A DNA stretch of 64,000 bases from Dugong dugon (taxonomy: Eukaryota; Chordata; Mammalia; Sirenia; Dugongidae): the NCBI GenBank assembly GCA_030035585.1, contig CM057460.1:130494714-130558713 (forward strand), read 5' to 3'. The notes below the pieces were generated by a model, which worked only from the letters and a program-made list of their open reading frames with translations, made no database searches and had not been told where the DNA came from. Both the position numbers and the translations under genes were made by a program. Below are positions 1 to 10,620 of the stretch, one piece after another; position 1 is the first letter of the stretch; every line of letters begins with the position of its first letter.

Positions 1-914
1 AGCAAAACGGCTGAGACAGGGATATTAAGGCATTTATTTTAACACACCTAATGTGGTTTGTGCACACTGGACTTGCTAAAGGACATTTAATAAATACTTC
101 TTACGGGGTGTACTTTCTAAAAGGAGAGGGTGGAAGTCAAGCCTGCCTGGGGGGCAGATCAGATGTGGAATTTGGGTTGTCTAAATTTCAATTCAAGGGC
201 ATCAGGCTGGTTTGTTTATTTTTTTAATTTGCATAATCATCAGCTTGAACCAGTTTTAAGTCTTATACCAATTATGGATCAGTGGGAGCGATCTTATCTG
301 TGTGGCACACAGCACTGGTGAATCCTGCAGGGCCTCAAGGACATCTGGACTGGGGTGGGGAGGGCAAAGGCAGATGCATGAGGGAGGGGAACCCCAGATT
401 GATTCCTCGGGCAGAACAAGAAGGGCCACTTCTGACTGGCAGGCCTTGGTGGGGAGATACTGCTTTGTGTTCAGAATGAGTCTCAGCTCAGATAGGGGTC
501 ATGTCTCCCCCATAGGTCTGAGAGTACTGAGTGCAAGTTATACATCTTAGCAGCTCCTGACCCAGGAGTCTGGCAGAGGGGACCATGCAGTTAACTGTCA
601 CTTTCAGAAAGGGGGTGCCTATTACCCTTTTGATGGCAAGGTCAGTTTCCGGGAGGCTCTGCAACACTGATATTTTCCAGATGTTTCTCTTCTTCTCTCC
701 TCTCTGGTTGGTTATGTCCCCCTCTCATCATCCTGCTTTTTTTCAGAGAATTTGAGATAAAGTTTTGCTTAGAGTCTTAGGCCTGTTAGAATCACACAGC
801 AATATCTAGGCCTTATGTCAGTATTTAATAACCTTCACTGTTGGTGAATAGCATAAACACACTCTTTTCTGTTCAAACCCAATAGTGATTTATACTGAGA
901 TAAAACTTGAGTAT
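1..914. other. Upstream flank, nothing recognised
   Basis: Moderately AT-rich single-copy-looking DNA upstream of TNFAIP8. I see no gene, no convincing open frame and no repeat family that I can name. Short reading frames here lack any protein signature. Confidence 0.5.
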
Positions 915-1181
915 CTTTTACATGACGGCGAGACTTTGGTATACTTACTTTGGGCATGTTATCAGGGAAGACCAATCTCTAGAAAAGGACATCATGGTTG
1001 GTAAAGTAGAGGGTTTGTGAAAACGACAGAAACCCTCAATGAGAGTGACACAGTCACTGCAACAATGGACTCAAACATACCAGCGATCATAAAGATGACA
1101 CAAAACTAGCAATGTTTTGTTCTGGTGTAGATAAGGTGGCTATGAGTTGGAGCCTACTCCGCGGCACCTAACAACAACAAC
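915..1181 (+). mobile_element. RTE (BovB-type) LINE, 3' end fragment
   Basis: A sense-strand RTE tail. It carries the block about a pair-wise tract reading GGACATCATGGTTGGTAAAG, then GTGGCTATGAGTTGGAGCC and a tail of CCTAACAACAACAACA. The same block is found reversed at the 3' ends of the RTE copies at 34.2, 41.1 and 58.4 kb. Only the last ~270 bp is present, so the copy is strongly 5'-truncated, as is usual for LINEs. Confidence 0.75.
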
Positions 1182-1210
1182 ATCTGTTAGAAAAAATTAA
1201 CTTTTAATGC

Positions 1211-1600
1211 TGCAGGGTTGTTGTTGTCAGTTTTGACACATAGTGACCCTATGTGACAGAGTAGAACTGCCCTATAGGGTTTTCGGAGCCCTGGTAGTGC
1301 AGTGGTTAAGAGCTCGGCTGCTAACCAAAAAGTCGGCAGTTAGAATTCACCAGCCGCTCCCTGGAAACCCCATGGGGCAGTTCTACTCTGTCCTGTAGGG
1401 TTGCTCTGAGTCGGAATCAACTCAATGGCAGTGGGTTTGGGTTTTTTGGGTTTGTTTGGTTTTATAGGGTTTTCTTGGTTGAAATCTTTATAGAAGCGGA
1501 TTGCCAGGTCTTTCTCCTGCAGAGCTGCTGGGTGGATTCCAGCCACCAGCCTTCCGGTTAGCAGCCCAGGGCTTAACCGTTGCAGTGCAATAGTTAGCAC
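1211..1600 (-). mobile_element. AfroSINE, long form, split by a younger SINE
   Basis: An antisense long-form AfroSINE. The left part (1211-1284) holds the reversed 3' end. The right part (from 1463) holds the middle segment (AAATCTTTATAGAAGCGG) and the reversed tRNA-like head ending near CTTAACCGTTGCAGTG. The two parts are separated by the sense-strand SINE at 1285-1462. Confidence 0.8.
1285..1462 (+). mobile_element. AfroSINE, short form, nested in another AfroSINE
   Basis: Starts GGAGCCCTGGTAGTGCAG and carries A- and B-box-like tRNA motifs (CAGTGGTTAAGAGC; CGGCAGTTAGAATTC). It lacks the ~45-bp middle segment of the long form and ends in a G/T-rich tail. It is flanked by a perfect 12-bp direct repeat, TATAGGGTTTTC, at 1273-1284 and 1463-1474, so it inserted into the older antisense SINE. 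Confidence 0.88.
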
Positions 1601-1607
1601 TAAACCA

Positions 1608-1775
1608 TGTAGTACTTTATGTTTCTCAAATCACATATATTACCTTATTTAATACCAAGCATAAATCTGTGAAGTAATCATACTATTTTTATCTTCATTT
1701 TGCAAATGAGGAAATGGAGGCTCAGAGATCCTCCTTACTTAAGGTGATAAAAATAATAAATGGCAGAACTCAACT
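1608..1775 (-). repeat. MIR SINE relic
   Basis: Contains TTTTGCAAATGAGGAAATGG followed by GGCTCAGAG, the reversed MIR core, and an upstream AT-rich stretch typical of the element's 3' side. Heavily diverged, as expected of this pan-mammalian family. Confidence 0.5.
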
Positions 1776-2735
1776 TTAATTCAGAGTCTCTGAATCCATA
1801 TCGTTTGTATATTCTTTTCACTAAATTTACCTTAGTGCCTCTACTCGTGTTTTTTTTCCCCCATTTTATTGAGAAAAAGCACCTGGAAATTAAATTTATT
1901 AGAAGACTATAACTTTGTTCACAATGTCCAAATCGATCTTTCAGATACGTAATTTGAGGACCTTTTGCCTTAGGTTGGTAGTAAAACAACTGCTCTACAA
2001 AACACTTGCATCAGACAGGTATATCGGTGGTAGCTATTGTCTGAGGTTCCCAAAGGGAAAACCGAGGTTCCAAAAGCTTAGTTAACTTCCTCTCCATGGT
2101 CTGGACCTGGGGGCTGAATTAAGATGGAGCCTCCTAGCCTCTTTATTCTATCAGCATTTCAAAAGCTTGAACCACCCACACCCACCCCTGCCCTGCCCCG
2201 CCGAGTTGGCGTTTTGAAGCAATTTATCACTACTTGTGAGTAGCGCGCAAGAGGGTACGGCGCTCTTTGTTTGAGGGTCACCCTTTAGTGTAACTGCTGA
2301 GCAATTTCTACGGCCGAGCTGGGGTTTGAGTAAGAGTGCTTGCCGTGGGCTATGCTGAGTAAGCGGCCCCATCTGCGTTTTCTATACAAAGGTAAGGACT
2401 CGAGGCCGCCCCGCCTTCTTCAGAAGACCCGCTCTTGGGCTCGCTCCCAGTGCCTTGTGAAGCTGGTCCTTGCATCCATGTGGACAATATCCACTTTACT
2501 TTCTTTTGCAAATAACATACACGACCGAGCAGCTTTAAAATCTGTCATTGTTGGCGTGTAAGACTCAAGACAAGAGAAGTCAAATGGGCATCGAAAAATG
2601 TAACCCAAAGATGCAGAAGCATTTCTTTTGCTGCATATATATATATATGTAAAACTGCAGCTCGCGCTGAGATGAGACTTTCGTTACCCCTTTATTGCAT
2701 GTCTCTTTCTTAAGCGCAACCAATTTCAGTTACGT
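1776..2735. other. Proximal upstream region of TNFAIP8, no repeat recognised
   Basis: No named repeat and no gene. A short TA dinucleotide run lies at about 2635-2649. From about 2150 on the GC content rises towards the promoter. Scattered CpGs (for example around 2210-2410) suggest that this is the outer shore of the promoter island. Confidence 0.45.
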
Positions 2736-3112
2736 TTGTCGACAGGCACCCCTGGCCCTGCCTCTTGGGCGTCATCGGGCTGTCGTCCAGGCCGACGCCC
2801 CACCTGCGTACGCCCGGGCCGAGCCAGCAGCACCAGCTCGTCTCCGCCCAGCGACCGGCCAGGGTGCGCGGTTCCGGGGGCGGCTCCCGCCGCCCAGCCG
2901 AGACGCGATTCGTCACTGGTGCAGAACTTTCCCCCTGAAAATCCCTACACCAGAACCAGCCCTCCCACCCCGGGGAGGTTTTGATTTGAGTAGCTTTCCA
3001 TCCTTTTATTTTCTGTCGGGTGCGACTGCAAGTTTTGGCTGCGGAGCGAACTTGCAGCTACTCCGAGTACATGTCAGTGGTAATCGCCTCTGCAGCTGGT
3101 TACCCTGACACC
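2736..3112 (+). promoter_or_regulatory. TNFAIP8: TNFAIP8 promoter and 5' leader, small CpG island
   Basis: About 2740-2920 is the most CpG-dense stretch of the window, in a genome background that is otherwise CpG-poor. It holds a GC box, GGGGGCGG, at 2876-2883 (Sp1-type). Reading the minus strand of 2936-2945 gives GGGATTTTCA, one base away from a good NF-kB site; the gene is known to be induced by TNF through NF-kB, so this is a reasonable candidate but weak on its own. No TATA box is placed clearly. The transcription start is not visible from sequence; it should lie in this interval because the ATG of exon 1 follows at 3113 with A at position -3. Confidence 0.6.
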
Positions 3113-3143
3113 ATGCACTCCGAAGCAGAGGAATCCAAGGAAG
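3113..3143 (+). CDS. TNFAIP8: TNFAIP8 coding exon 1 (N-terminal 10 residues)
   Basis: Encodes MHSEAEESKE and the first base of the next codon. This is the N-terminus of the 198-residue human isoform as I recall it. The ATG has A at -3, a favourable context. The exon ends AAGGAAG and is followed at once by a GTATGA donor at 3144. The open base (phase 1) is completed by the TG that opens the next exon at 44510, giving GTG = Val and reading on as [11 protein letters not shown] longer open frame starting at 3020 passes through this exon in the same frame, but it runs on into the intron and is not a gene. This exon would be missed by gene finders that need a long frame; the match to the known N-terminus plus the correct donor and phase is what identifies it. 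Confidence 0.9.
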
Positions 3144-6100
3144 GTATGATTTTGGTTTCTCTCACGGGCGGGCCAAGTTCTGCAGAGGAATGTGGAGGAA
3201 GGGAGTGTTGGAAAATGGATGGGAGTTTCAGAATGAGCCGTAGGTACTTGGTCTGTTCTCTGCGCCTTCGCAACTGGATTGGAGATGGATACACGGAGCC
3301 AGATACCCATCTTGGGCTCGGTTCTCACCAGGCAGCAGTTCAGAGGGGGAGGGAGGAAGAGTCGGACCTGGCTCAGCCGGCCCACTAAAGGCTGCTTTTT
3401 AGATTTCTCTGGAAACAGAACAGCCCAAGTATTGACTCCAAGAATGCAAAATGTGCTTGAGAAAGGGCTGCCTGCCTGCATCAGGACAGCCAAAAGATGG
3501 ATCCCTTCGAAGAGCCCGAAGAGTTGTGGGTCCCTTGAAAAGGGGTTTCAGAAATTGAAAACGTTTCCTGCCAAAAGGAGAAGCCAACGCGAAGGGGGAA
3601 GAAGTGAAAGGACTTTACTTGGGGAATAGGGTTTTCTTTTTTTTTTTTTCTTTTTGCCCCCCTGCTGGCTTTTCAGCTGTGAGTTCATTGGGGGGAGGGG
3701 GCGGGGAGCTCGAGGAGACCTGAGAGATGTGAGGGGAGCCTTGTGCAGCTTGAAACTGAGGAGAGTTTGTCTGTTTTTAACTTTGCGAAAGCAAAAGGTT
3801 TCATTTACTCCTAACAGAGAACGGGTGACAGGGCTGGAAAAGCTCCAACCCAAACAGTTATACGCTGGTGTTAGTTTGGGAAGTTTGTGTGTGTTTGTAT
3901 GCTTTGTTTCCTGAAATTTTATGTACACAAAAGTCTTCTTGTGAGGGTGAGGGTGGTTGGGGAAAATTAGAGTAAGAGGGGGAGACTGTTCAAGATTGTG
4001 AAATTCCTTTTCAAGTAGCCACTTGGGAAACTGGTAAATTTTTAAGTCAGTCACTGGGGCTCCAGCAGCCCCAGGAGCAGGAAGGAGCCCCATCATTTCT
4101 CTATTTGGTAGACATCACATAGGGAGAGCACTTGAAACTTGCCCTCTTCTGTCTTTTGCTTACTCTCCTCCCAAAGTGAAGACTCTGTATTTCATAATGT
4201 AGTCTCTAAGGGCTGACTTTTACCTTGTTATGCTGTGTGAGGGAAATAGTCAATAAAAAGGAGGCTTGGTTAATAGGAATATGGGGCTGGCATAAATGAA
4301 AAATGACAGCCAGGAGCATTGTTTCGGAGGTTGGTGTGGGGTTGGTGCATGAATGTTTGCTTGCTGTGGCCTCTGTCTTGATGGGGCTGTGTGCTGATGG
4401 ACGCTTTTCTAAGTCTTTATACCTGCAGTTCGTAGTATAAGGCAAAAGTAGTTGAAGGCAAATAGGAACAGAGCTGAGAGAATCCGATGGTGAACTTCTG
4501 TATGAATTGCAAGTAGCACTTAAATAGGGGTGTTCTCCCAGGTGTGTTTTTCCTCTCTTTCTGTAGACAGTGGGGAGAAAGCAGAAAACAGTATCCCAAA
4601 GTATGTATTATACATTCATCTAGCAACATCCACAATCTACCTCCTTTCCCAGCCCTCTGGTTGTAAATTTGGAAGCAGCCTGCAAACTGGAGTGTGAAGA
4701 GATTCCTTCATAGACCTCCTCTTAACTTGTTCCTCACCTTGCCTCCTCTTACCATCATTTACATTCTGCGGATCTGCAGCAAAAGATTTGGCCTCTCAGC
4801 TTTTTATAGAAAGCCCAGAGAGTTTCTTTTAAATTAATCTGAGGAGCTAGAGTTTCAGAGTGGTGGCAGTTAGGGTAGGATATTGAATAACTCTTGAGGG
4901 AGACTGATGAAATACTTTAGTAACCAGTTAGAACCATCACAGCTTCTGCCAGAAATAAAGAATAAGTGTGAGTGTGCGCACGCGCATGCGTGTGCGTGTG
5001 CGTGTGTGTCCCAGGCAGTGTTTGCAAGGCTGGTTATTGGCTGTAATCTAGAACCCTGTGTTAGCTACCTATCACCACTCAGATGTCTTTGAGAGGAGCT
5101 ATGCTGTGTAATCACTCAGTTATCTTACTTCTCTGTCCTTATTAATTTGTCCCCACCCCCTCCTCTGATTTTTTTTTGTTTTTCCTTCTGGGGAGCTTAA
5201 GTATCCTATTCAGTGTGAGATCACCATGAACTATTCACAGTGTTTGCATTGCAATAAAATTGCCTTTGGATGCTTCATGCCTGATTTGCTGTAATAGGAG
5301 ATACTTCTAAGTCATTATTGTGAATCGTGGTGAGAGACTAGTATACTTTGTCTGGGGTTGAATCCAAAAAAAAAACCAAGTCAGATTCAGAGGTCCGTGG
5401 AGGCCAGCATACTAGTGTATGTGCGTGAGTATAGGAGCAAATGACTGGGGATATTGTTAAGCCATCGTAGCTTAGAATGCACTTGACTTCAGGCCGGGAG
5501 CGCTGACCTCCCTCCTCCTGAAGACTTGATTTAATTTTGTCAGCTTACAAATGAATAGGTGACTGTGCTTGAGTATTAAACAGAGAAAAATCACCCAGGC
5601 CTTTTTTATTAAAAGTTGAATGTGTTTAAGATGTCCAGGCATAAAATGACTAGGACAGTAAAGGAAATAAGGAAGAAACCCATTTAATAAAAAAGGGGAA
5701 GACCATTAAAAGGAGGATGTCAGCAGTTTCCAGGGGATAGGTCTTTCCTGAGGAGGTAGGCCAATGGCCATATTTTCAGCATTTAGTCACTTCCTGTTGA
5801 GTAAAGCTACTTAATTGTGAAATAGTAAAAATGAATGACAGTTAAGATCTCTGAAGACATTTCTGGTACTGAGGACCTGCGCTCCTTTGTCCTGGTCATC
5901 ATATCTGTAGTATCAGAAAGCAAGGAAGCCATTGTCAAGAGGGGTTGCTTTTTGTTGACTTGGCAGGTAGGAAAAAAGTAAGGATTGAGCTGTGAGTAAG
6001 TTCACTTCTCTCCCCTACTACCCGTAGTAGCCATTTCTGGGAACCACCTCTCCCAGTTCTCTCATGCCTCACCAGGCCTCCTATTTCACCAAGAAAACAG

Positions 6101-6165
6101 TACCAAATAGACAACTCCCTTAGCTTCCTGCTCCCAGACTAACAGACTCACCTTCACCCACTCTC
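3144..6165 (+). other. Start of TNFAIP8 intron, repeat-poor
   Basis: The first 3 kb of the intron has almost no recognisable transposon, which contrasts with the rest of the window. It holds simple tracts only: a T run at about 3637-3650 and the alternating purine-pyrimidine tract at 4972-5009. First-intron starts often carry enhancers, and the lack of insertions would fit that, but no specific element can be named. Confidence 0.5.
4966..5009. repeat. GT/GC alternating tract, Z-DNA-prone
   Basis: From 4972 to 5009 every base alternates purine and pyrimidine for 38 bp, with a GC-rich core (GTGCGCACGCGCATGCG) flanked by GT repeats. This is the classic sequence type for left-handed DNA. The CpGs in the core make it unusual for a mammalian microsatellite. 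Confidence 0.8.
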
Positions 6166-6379
6166 ACGCTCTGGTGTCTGTGGAACAGGTGTTGCTCCTT
6201 CTGCAGAAGGCCACTCCTTTCACCAGCTCCTCCCTAGTCCTTGGGCTCCTCGCCACACCAATTGGCACCGTGTCTTTTCTGGCTCCTTCCCTCCTGCATA
6301 CAGACATGCTCGAGCTCCTCACTTCAGAGCTGAGGTGCTTGCTGGTCTGTCTGCCAGGAATATCCTTCTCTCTACCTGA

Positions 6380-6650
6380 CCCCTTTTACTGGATAGCTCT
6401 TTGGAGATGCTTTCCCTGAGCCCCCAACCTAAACTAGGATACCTGTTACCCTCTCTCATTGCACCTAGTCTTTTAATTTCTGGCATCCACCATATTTTTT
6501 AATTGTATGTTACCTTGTTTAACACCTTTTCTCCAGACCACAAGTTCTTGATGGAAACCATATCTGTTTTATCCCCTACTGTATCTCCAACACCTACACA
6601 GTAAGAGGTGCTTATTCAGTCTTTGTAGAATGAATGAATGATCTCCATTC
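6380..6650 (+). repeat. L2 LINE 3' end relic
   Basis: Contains the L2 tail pattern: ACCACAAGTTCTTGATGG, then ATATCTGTTTTATCCCCTACTG, then AGAGGTGCTTATTCAG and a GAATGAATGA ending. Ancient and diverged. Confidence 0.6.
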
Positions 6651-7600
6651 TAAAGATAGTCCTTAGCACTTTGTCTACTTTTAGGCATTGCCATATCTCT
6701 CTCCTTTAAAATGAACCTTTTTTTTTTTGTAAGTGCTCTTGCATGGTTTCTACTTTCTCCCTCTCCATCATCCCTCGTCCTTGTGCATTCTGGTGTTTTC
6801 TCTACCAGTCCACTGAAACTACATTTGCCAAAATCACCAGTGACTTTCTAGGTGCTAAAATCACAGTGACCCAGCATTCATAATTTTTGTCCTTATCTTG
6901 CTTGACCTCTTTTGCAGCACTTGACATTAGGAGACAACTGTCCCTCCAATCTTAAACTTCTTCCTTGGTTCCTATGACACTACATTCTCCTGCTTTCCCT
7001 TTTTTTTTTTTTCCTTTTCTAATCTCCTAGACCTGTAGCCTAGGCTCTTCCAAGAACCACCTGTACAGTCAGCTGTGTGATAGGTACCACCCTTTGAATG
7101 TTCTTTGAAAGTTCTGATGTGGGTCACCAAAACAACAACAAATCTCTACCATACCACCAGATTAGTCTGTATGACCCTAGTGTTGCCCTGTTTATTTACT
7201 TTATTCCTTCAACAGATGCTGTTACCTATATTAGGATCACTCTCTTGCCCTCTGCGGACCCACTGTGGGGTAGATGCTTTTCTCAGGCACTCCCATCACA
7301 CCCCATACTTCTCTTGTGTTTTTACCCTGTACAAGTGAAACCCTGTGAGAGCTGGAACTCGACAGGACTGCCGCATTTTTTCTGAATCTTGCCAATTTTA
7401 CGCTTTTGACAGGGTGCAGTCTTACCACTTTTCTATTGCTCATTTTAGTGGAAAATATTTGTGTTTTCCCTCTCTGACAGGTTTCTGCCTTACAGTTTCC
7501 AGCTTTCGCAGGTTTTATTGTATTTTGATTATTTAGTATTGTCATCATTTGTTTCCACTTATGAGCTTTTTGACAATAAGAGTTGTACTTGTTTTTTTTT
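6651..7600. other. Intron stretch, no clear feature
   Basis: Pyrimidine-rich DNA with T runs at about 6719-6729 and 6998-7014. I can name no repeat and see no gene; the short frames on both strands have no protein signature. Confidence 0.4.
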
Positions 7601-7604
7601 TTTT

Positions 7605-7925
7605 CAAAATGCTGCCTGGTCCTGCACTACCATCACAATCGTTGCTGTTTTTGAGCCCATTGTTGCTCAAGGGGCTCATCTTCCAGCACTGTATCAGACA
7701 GTGTTCCGCTGCCATCCATAAGGTTTTCACTGGCTAATGTTTTTTTGGAAGTAGATCACCAGGTCCTTCTTCCTAATCTGTCTTAGTCTGGAAGCTCTGC
7801 TGAAACCTGTCTGCCATAGGTGACCTGCTGGTATTTGAAATAACCGTGGCATAGCCTAGCATCACAGCAGCATGCAAGCCACCACAGGATGACAAACTGA
7901 CAGACAGGTGGTAGACTTTCCCACT
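7605..7925 (-). mobile_element. Internally deleted RTE LINE (5' end joined to 3' end)
   Basis: The right part (from about 7675) matches the reversed 5' end of the long RTE at 41.1-44.3 kb (shared landmarks: CTTCCAGCACT, TTTTCACTGGC, CATCACAGCA). The left part, GCCTGGTCCTGC to AGCCCATTGTTG, matches the reversed 3' region seen at 34.25 and 41.2 kb. The coding middle (about 2.7 kb) is missing. It therefore looks like a non-autonomous deletion derivative. Confidence 0.7.
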
Positions 7926-8069
7926 AAAGTACCCTTAATGGCAGAGGCAAAACAAGCATGTGTCTTTGGGTATTGGAATCAGGACTCAGCGTGGCCTGCC
8001 AGCATCTCAAACTTCCTTGAAGTCTGAAGAAACAATGTTGAAACTTAAATGTGTTGAACTGTTCCATGT

Positions 8070-8265
8070 GGCAGACATTCTATTGAGCATCGTATTAAGT
8101 ATATTATCTCATTTAATACTTGTATAATAATCCTTTGAGTTAATTCTGTTTAACAGTTAAGAAAACTGATGTTCAGAGGCTAAAAACTGTACCTGAAACC
8201 ACAGAGCTAGAACAGGTGAACTCAGGATTTGACCTGAGGCTAACTAGTTATAGAACCTGTGCTTT
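8070..8265 (-). repeat. MIR SINE relic
   Basis: Reversed MIR-type order: an AT-rich stretch with TATTATCTCATTTAATAC, then AAGAAAACTGATGTTCAGAGG, then ACCACAGAGCTAGAACAGG and GGATTTGACCTGAGGC. Diverged but in the right order. Confidence 0.5.
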
Positions 8266-10160
8266 TCAACTACAGTATTTCCAGTAATGTCCAAAAGCTG
8301 TCCTCCTCCATCCTCAAGGAAGATTGGCAGTCAGGAATATGCTCTCTGTGGTCCTGGGTCCGGAGAGGCCAGGTATCATGGGGAAGCAAGAGAAGACCCC
8401 AGGCCCTGGCTCTTTCTCTGCTCTCTGCTCCCTCCAGGTAGCCACCTAGGAGCACAGGTAGGGTTTCTCGAGTACGTTCTTCTAACCCCTGATGCAGGAG
8501 ATCTAGGAGCCCAGCAGGGCTGGGTAGGAGGTGTTTGGAGTCCACCGCAGTGAGAAGGACCTGAGTATCTATGGAATGAGCGAGGGACCTCATTTCCTGG
8601 GGCAGTGACCAGCCTGAAAACAGAGCACATGGGCTCCCCTGGCCACTGATGTAAGGCAAGGTTTTGCATGTGTGTTGTAACAACTGGACCACTTTGTAGC
8701 ATCCACTGAGTTTCAAGTTTCTTTAAATTCTGCAAGTACAGAAGTGCAATGATTCTCAGTTCAGCTATATTTTAGTTGGTCAATTTGTCTTATCTCCTGA
8801 TAATATAGTAATTCTTTGGGGGTTACATACAGGCATTTGCACTCTCTAATGTAGCTCTCCTCAGTTTCAAAATCATTCAACAGTAGCTGAACATGTTCTT
8901 CAGTACTTTTGCACTGGTTCATCTGGGTTCCAAGTCACCGTGAGTCCATCTCTCCATAGTCTACTGTAGCTGGGGTCCCTAATTCCCTTGTGGGCCAGTC
9001 AAGTGACTGAGGTCAGTCAAGTGCCAAGACAGGGGCATGCCCCAGGGGTGCCCCCAAACACTGTGCCAGCAGGCAACCTTGCAGAACCTTCTGGTGGAGA
9101 CCTCACAGTCAGTATCACCCTACCTACTAGTGATTATAACTCTTTCAGGAAACAAAGTAGAGTCTCCCACTAAAAAGAATGGGGACTAATACCTGGCAGA
9201 GTATCATAGAGGAGAAAAGTTCCATGGGGATGATTTATCAGTATCCCCTTCTATAATATAAACTCCAATGATATTATATAAGCTGACACACCATGTAGTG
9301 TCCTTACTGTTTTAACCAACATGGTATGGCAGCTTATATAATATCATTCATAGCTAAGCATTACTTTCCCAGTTTTCTTCCATATTCCCTCCTTTGCCCA
9401 GCCCTGGCTTTGCAGAGGGAATGAGAGGAAAGGAGGTTCAGTAGTGGTTCAGTTCTTGGTGTGGCAGACCTTATGTCATATATATACAATGTAAAAGGTA
9501 CAGCAGATGCTCTTATACACCGGACTTTGACGTGATTATCTGGTGTTTCCTTTTAGTCATTAGCCTTGGAGTGTGGAATGCAAACAAGAGCTAAAAGTGG
9601 AAAATCCTTTTAGAGACTGACCATGGACATCGCTGATAATGTAACATTGCCTGATACCTCCAGCTCTGTAAACCAAGATGGGGACTTTTTCTTCTTCACT
9701 TTTGAAATTTTCATCGGATTGAATACTCATCATGACTTTTCTGCCCCCAAATTATCATTCCAGTGAACAGCCAGGATAACATGGACGATTTAATTCCCTG
9801 CTCCTGGCTGTTGGTAATCCAGAGGTACCCAGTAGTGGGCAGGAGAAGGAGAATGCAGTACAGCCAGAAAATCTGATTACCCAGTGATTTCATTTCAGAA
9901 TAATGCAGAGTTGCTGACTTGGCCCCATACCGTTTGGCAGCATTCTTGTCTTTATGGGAAGGATGCTAACAACCTGGAAAACAGTAAGATGAGTGTGGTT
10001 GTATACCTCTTATCATTAGGTGATTGTTCCTAAAATGCTAGTGTAAGTGGAATTGAAAAAGATAAAATCATATACCTGTAATAGTTAAGCAAAATTTGCA
10101 GTGAGAAGCCTTTTGTAATTAAAATTATTTCCCCCACAAATACACCATATAATAACCATG
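8266..10160. other. Intron stretch with one strong hairpin
   Basis: Apart from the inverted repeat at 9267-9348 I see no repeat I can name and no gene. A 148-residue antisense frame at 8270-8716 overlaps two others on both strands and has no recognisable domain, so it is treated as chance. Confidence 0.4.
9267..9348. repeat. 82-nt inverted repeat / hairpin
   Basis: Perfect 19-bp arms at 9267-9285 and 9330-9348 (left arm AATGATATTATATAAGCTG). They are followed inwards by a symmetric 4x4 mismatch, a second 7-bp stem (ACCATGT at 9290-9296, ACATGGT at 9319-9325) and a 22-nt loop. The size is that of a small palindromic DNA transposon or of a microRNA precursor. No family is recognised. Confidence 0.8.
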
Positions 10161-10255
10161 GTTTAGAGGGAAAAGCAACTTTGTAGATCCTTTTATCTAA
10201 CTTCTTCATTTTAGAAATGAGAAAACTGAGGCCTAGAGAGGAGATCTCCAGGCCC
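10161..10255 (-). repeat. Probable MIR fragment
   Basis: Short reversed MIR core: CATTTTAGAAATGAGAAAAC then TGAGGCCTAGAGAGGAG. Weak because little else of the element is visible. Confidence 0.35.
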
Positions 10256-10404
10256 TTTCTACCCTCCTCTCAGTGCATGCTCCTGAAAGCAAGGATTTTT
10301 GCAGTCATAGGTTTTAGCATCCTGAGTTTCTTGCATGAGATCTCCTTGAAGCAGGACAGACCTGATCTGTTTGCATAGGTGCCATTTGTGGTAATTTACC
10401 TAAA

Positions 10405-10620
10405 GGAGCCATGGTGGTGCAAATGGCTAAGCGCTTGGCTGCTGACCGAAAGGTTGGTGGTTCCAACCCACCCAGCAACTCTGCAAGGGAAGGACCTGGT
10501 GGTCTGCTCTCGTAAAGATTATAGCCAAGAAAACCCTCTGGGGCAGTTCGGCTCTGTCACGTGGGATCGCTATGAGTCAAAAAACATCTTGACAGCATCT
10601 AACAACAACAACAACAAAAT
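10405..10620 (+). mobile_element. AfroSINE, long form
   Basis: Starts GGAGCCATGGTGGTGCAAATG, has B-box-like GGTGGTTCCAACCC, keeps the middle segment (TCTCGTAAAGATTATAGCC), and ends TATGAGTCAAAAAAC with a tail of AACAACAACAACAAC. That tail is the RTE type, which supports RTE as the partner that copied it. Confidence 0.85.

Noticed and set aside
2635-2649. TA run as a TATA box
   Set aside because: It is a dinucleotide repeat about 460 bp before the ATG and outside the CpG-rich core, so a promoter role is not supported.
3020-3388. 122-residue frame through exon 1
   Set aside because: It shares the MHSEAEESKE part but reads through the splice donor into the intron; upstream of the ATG it has no family match.
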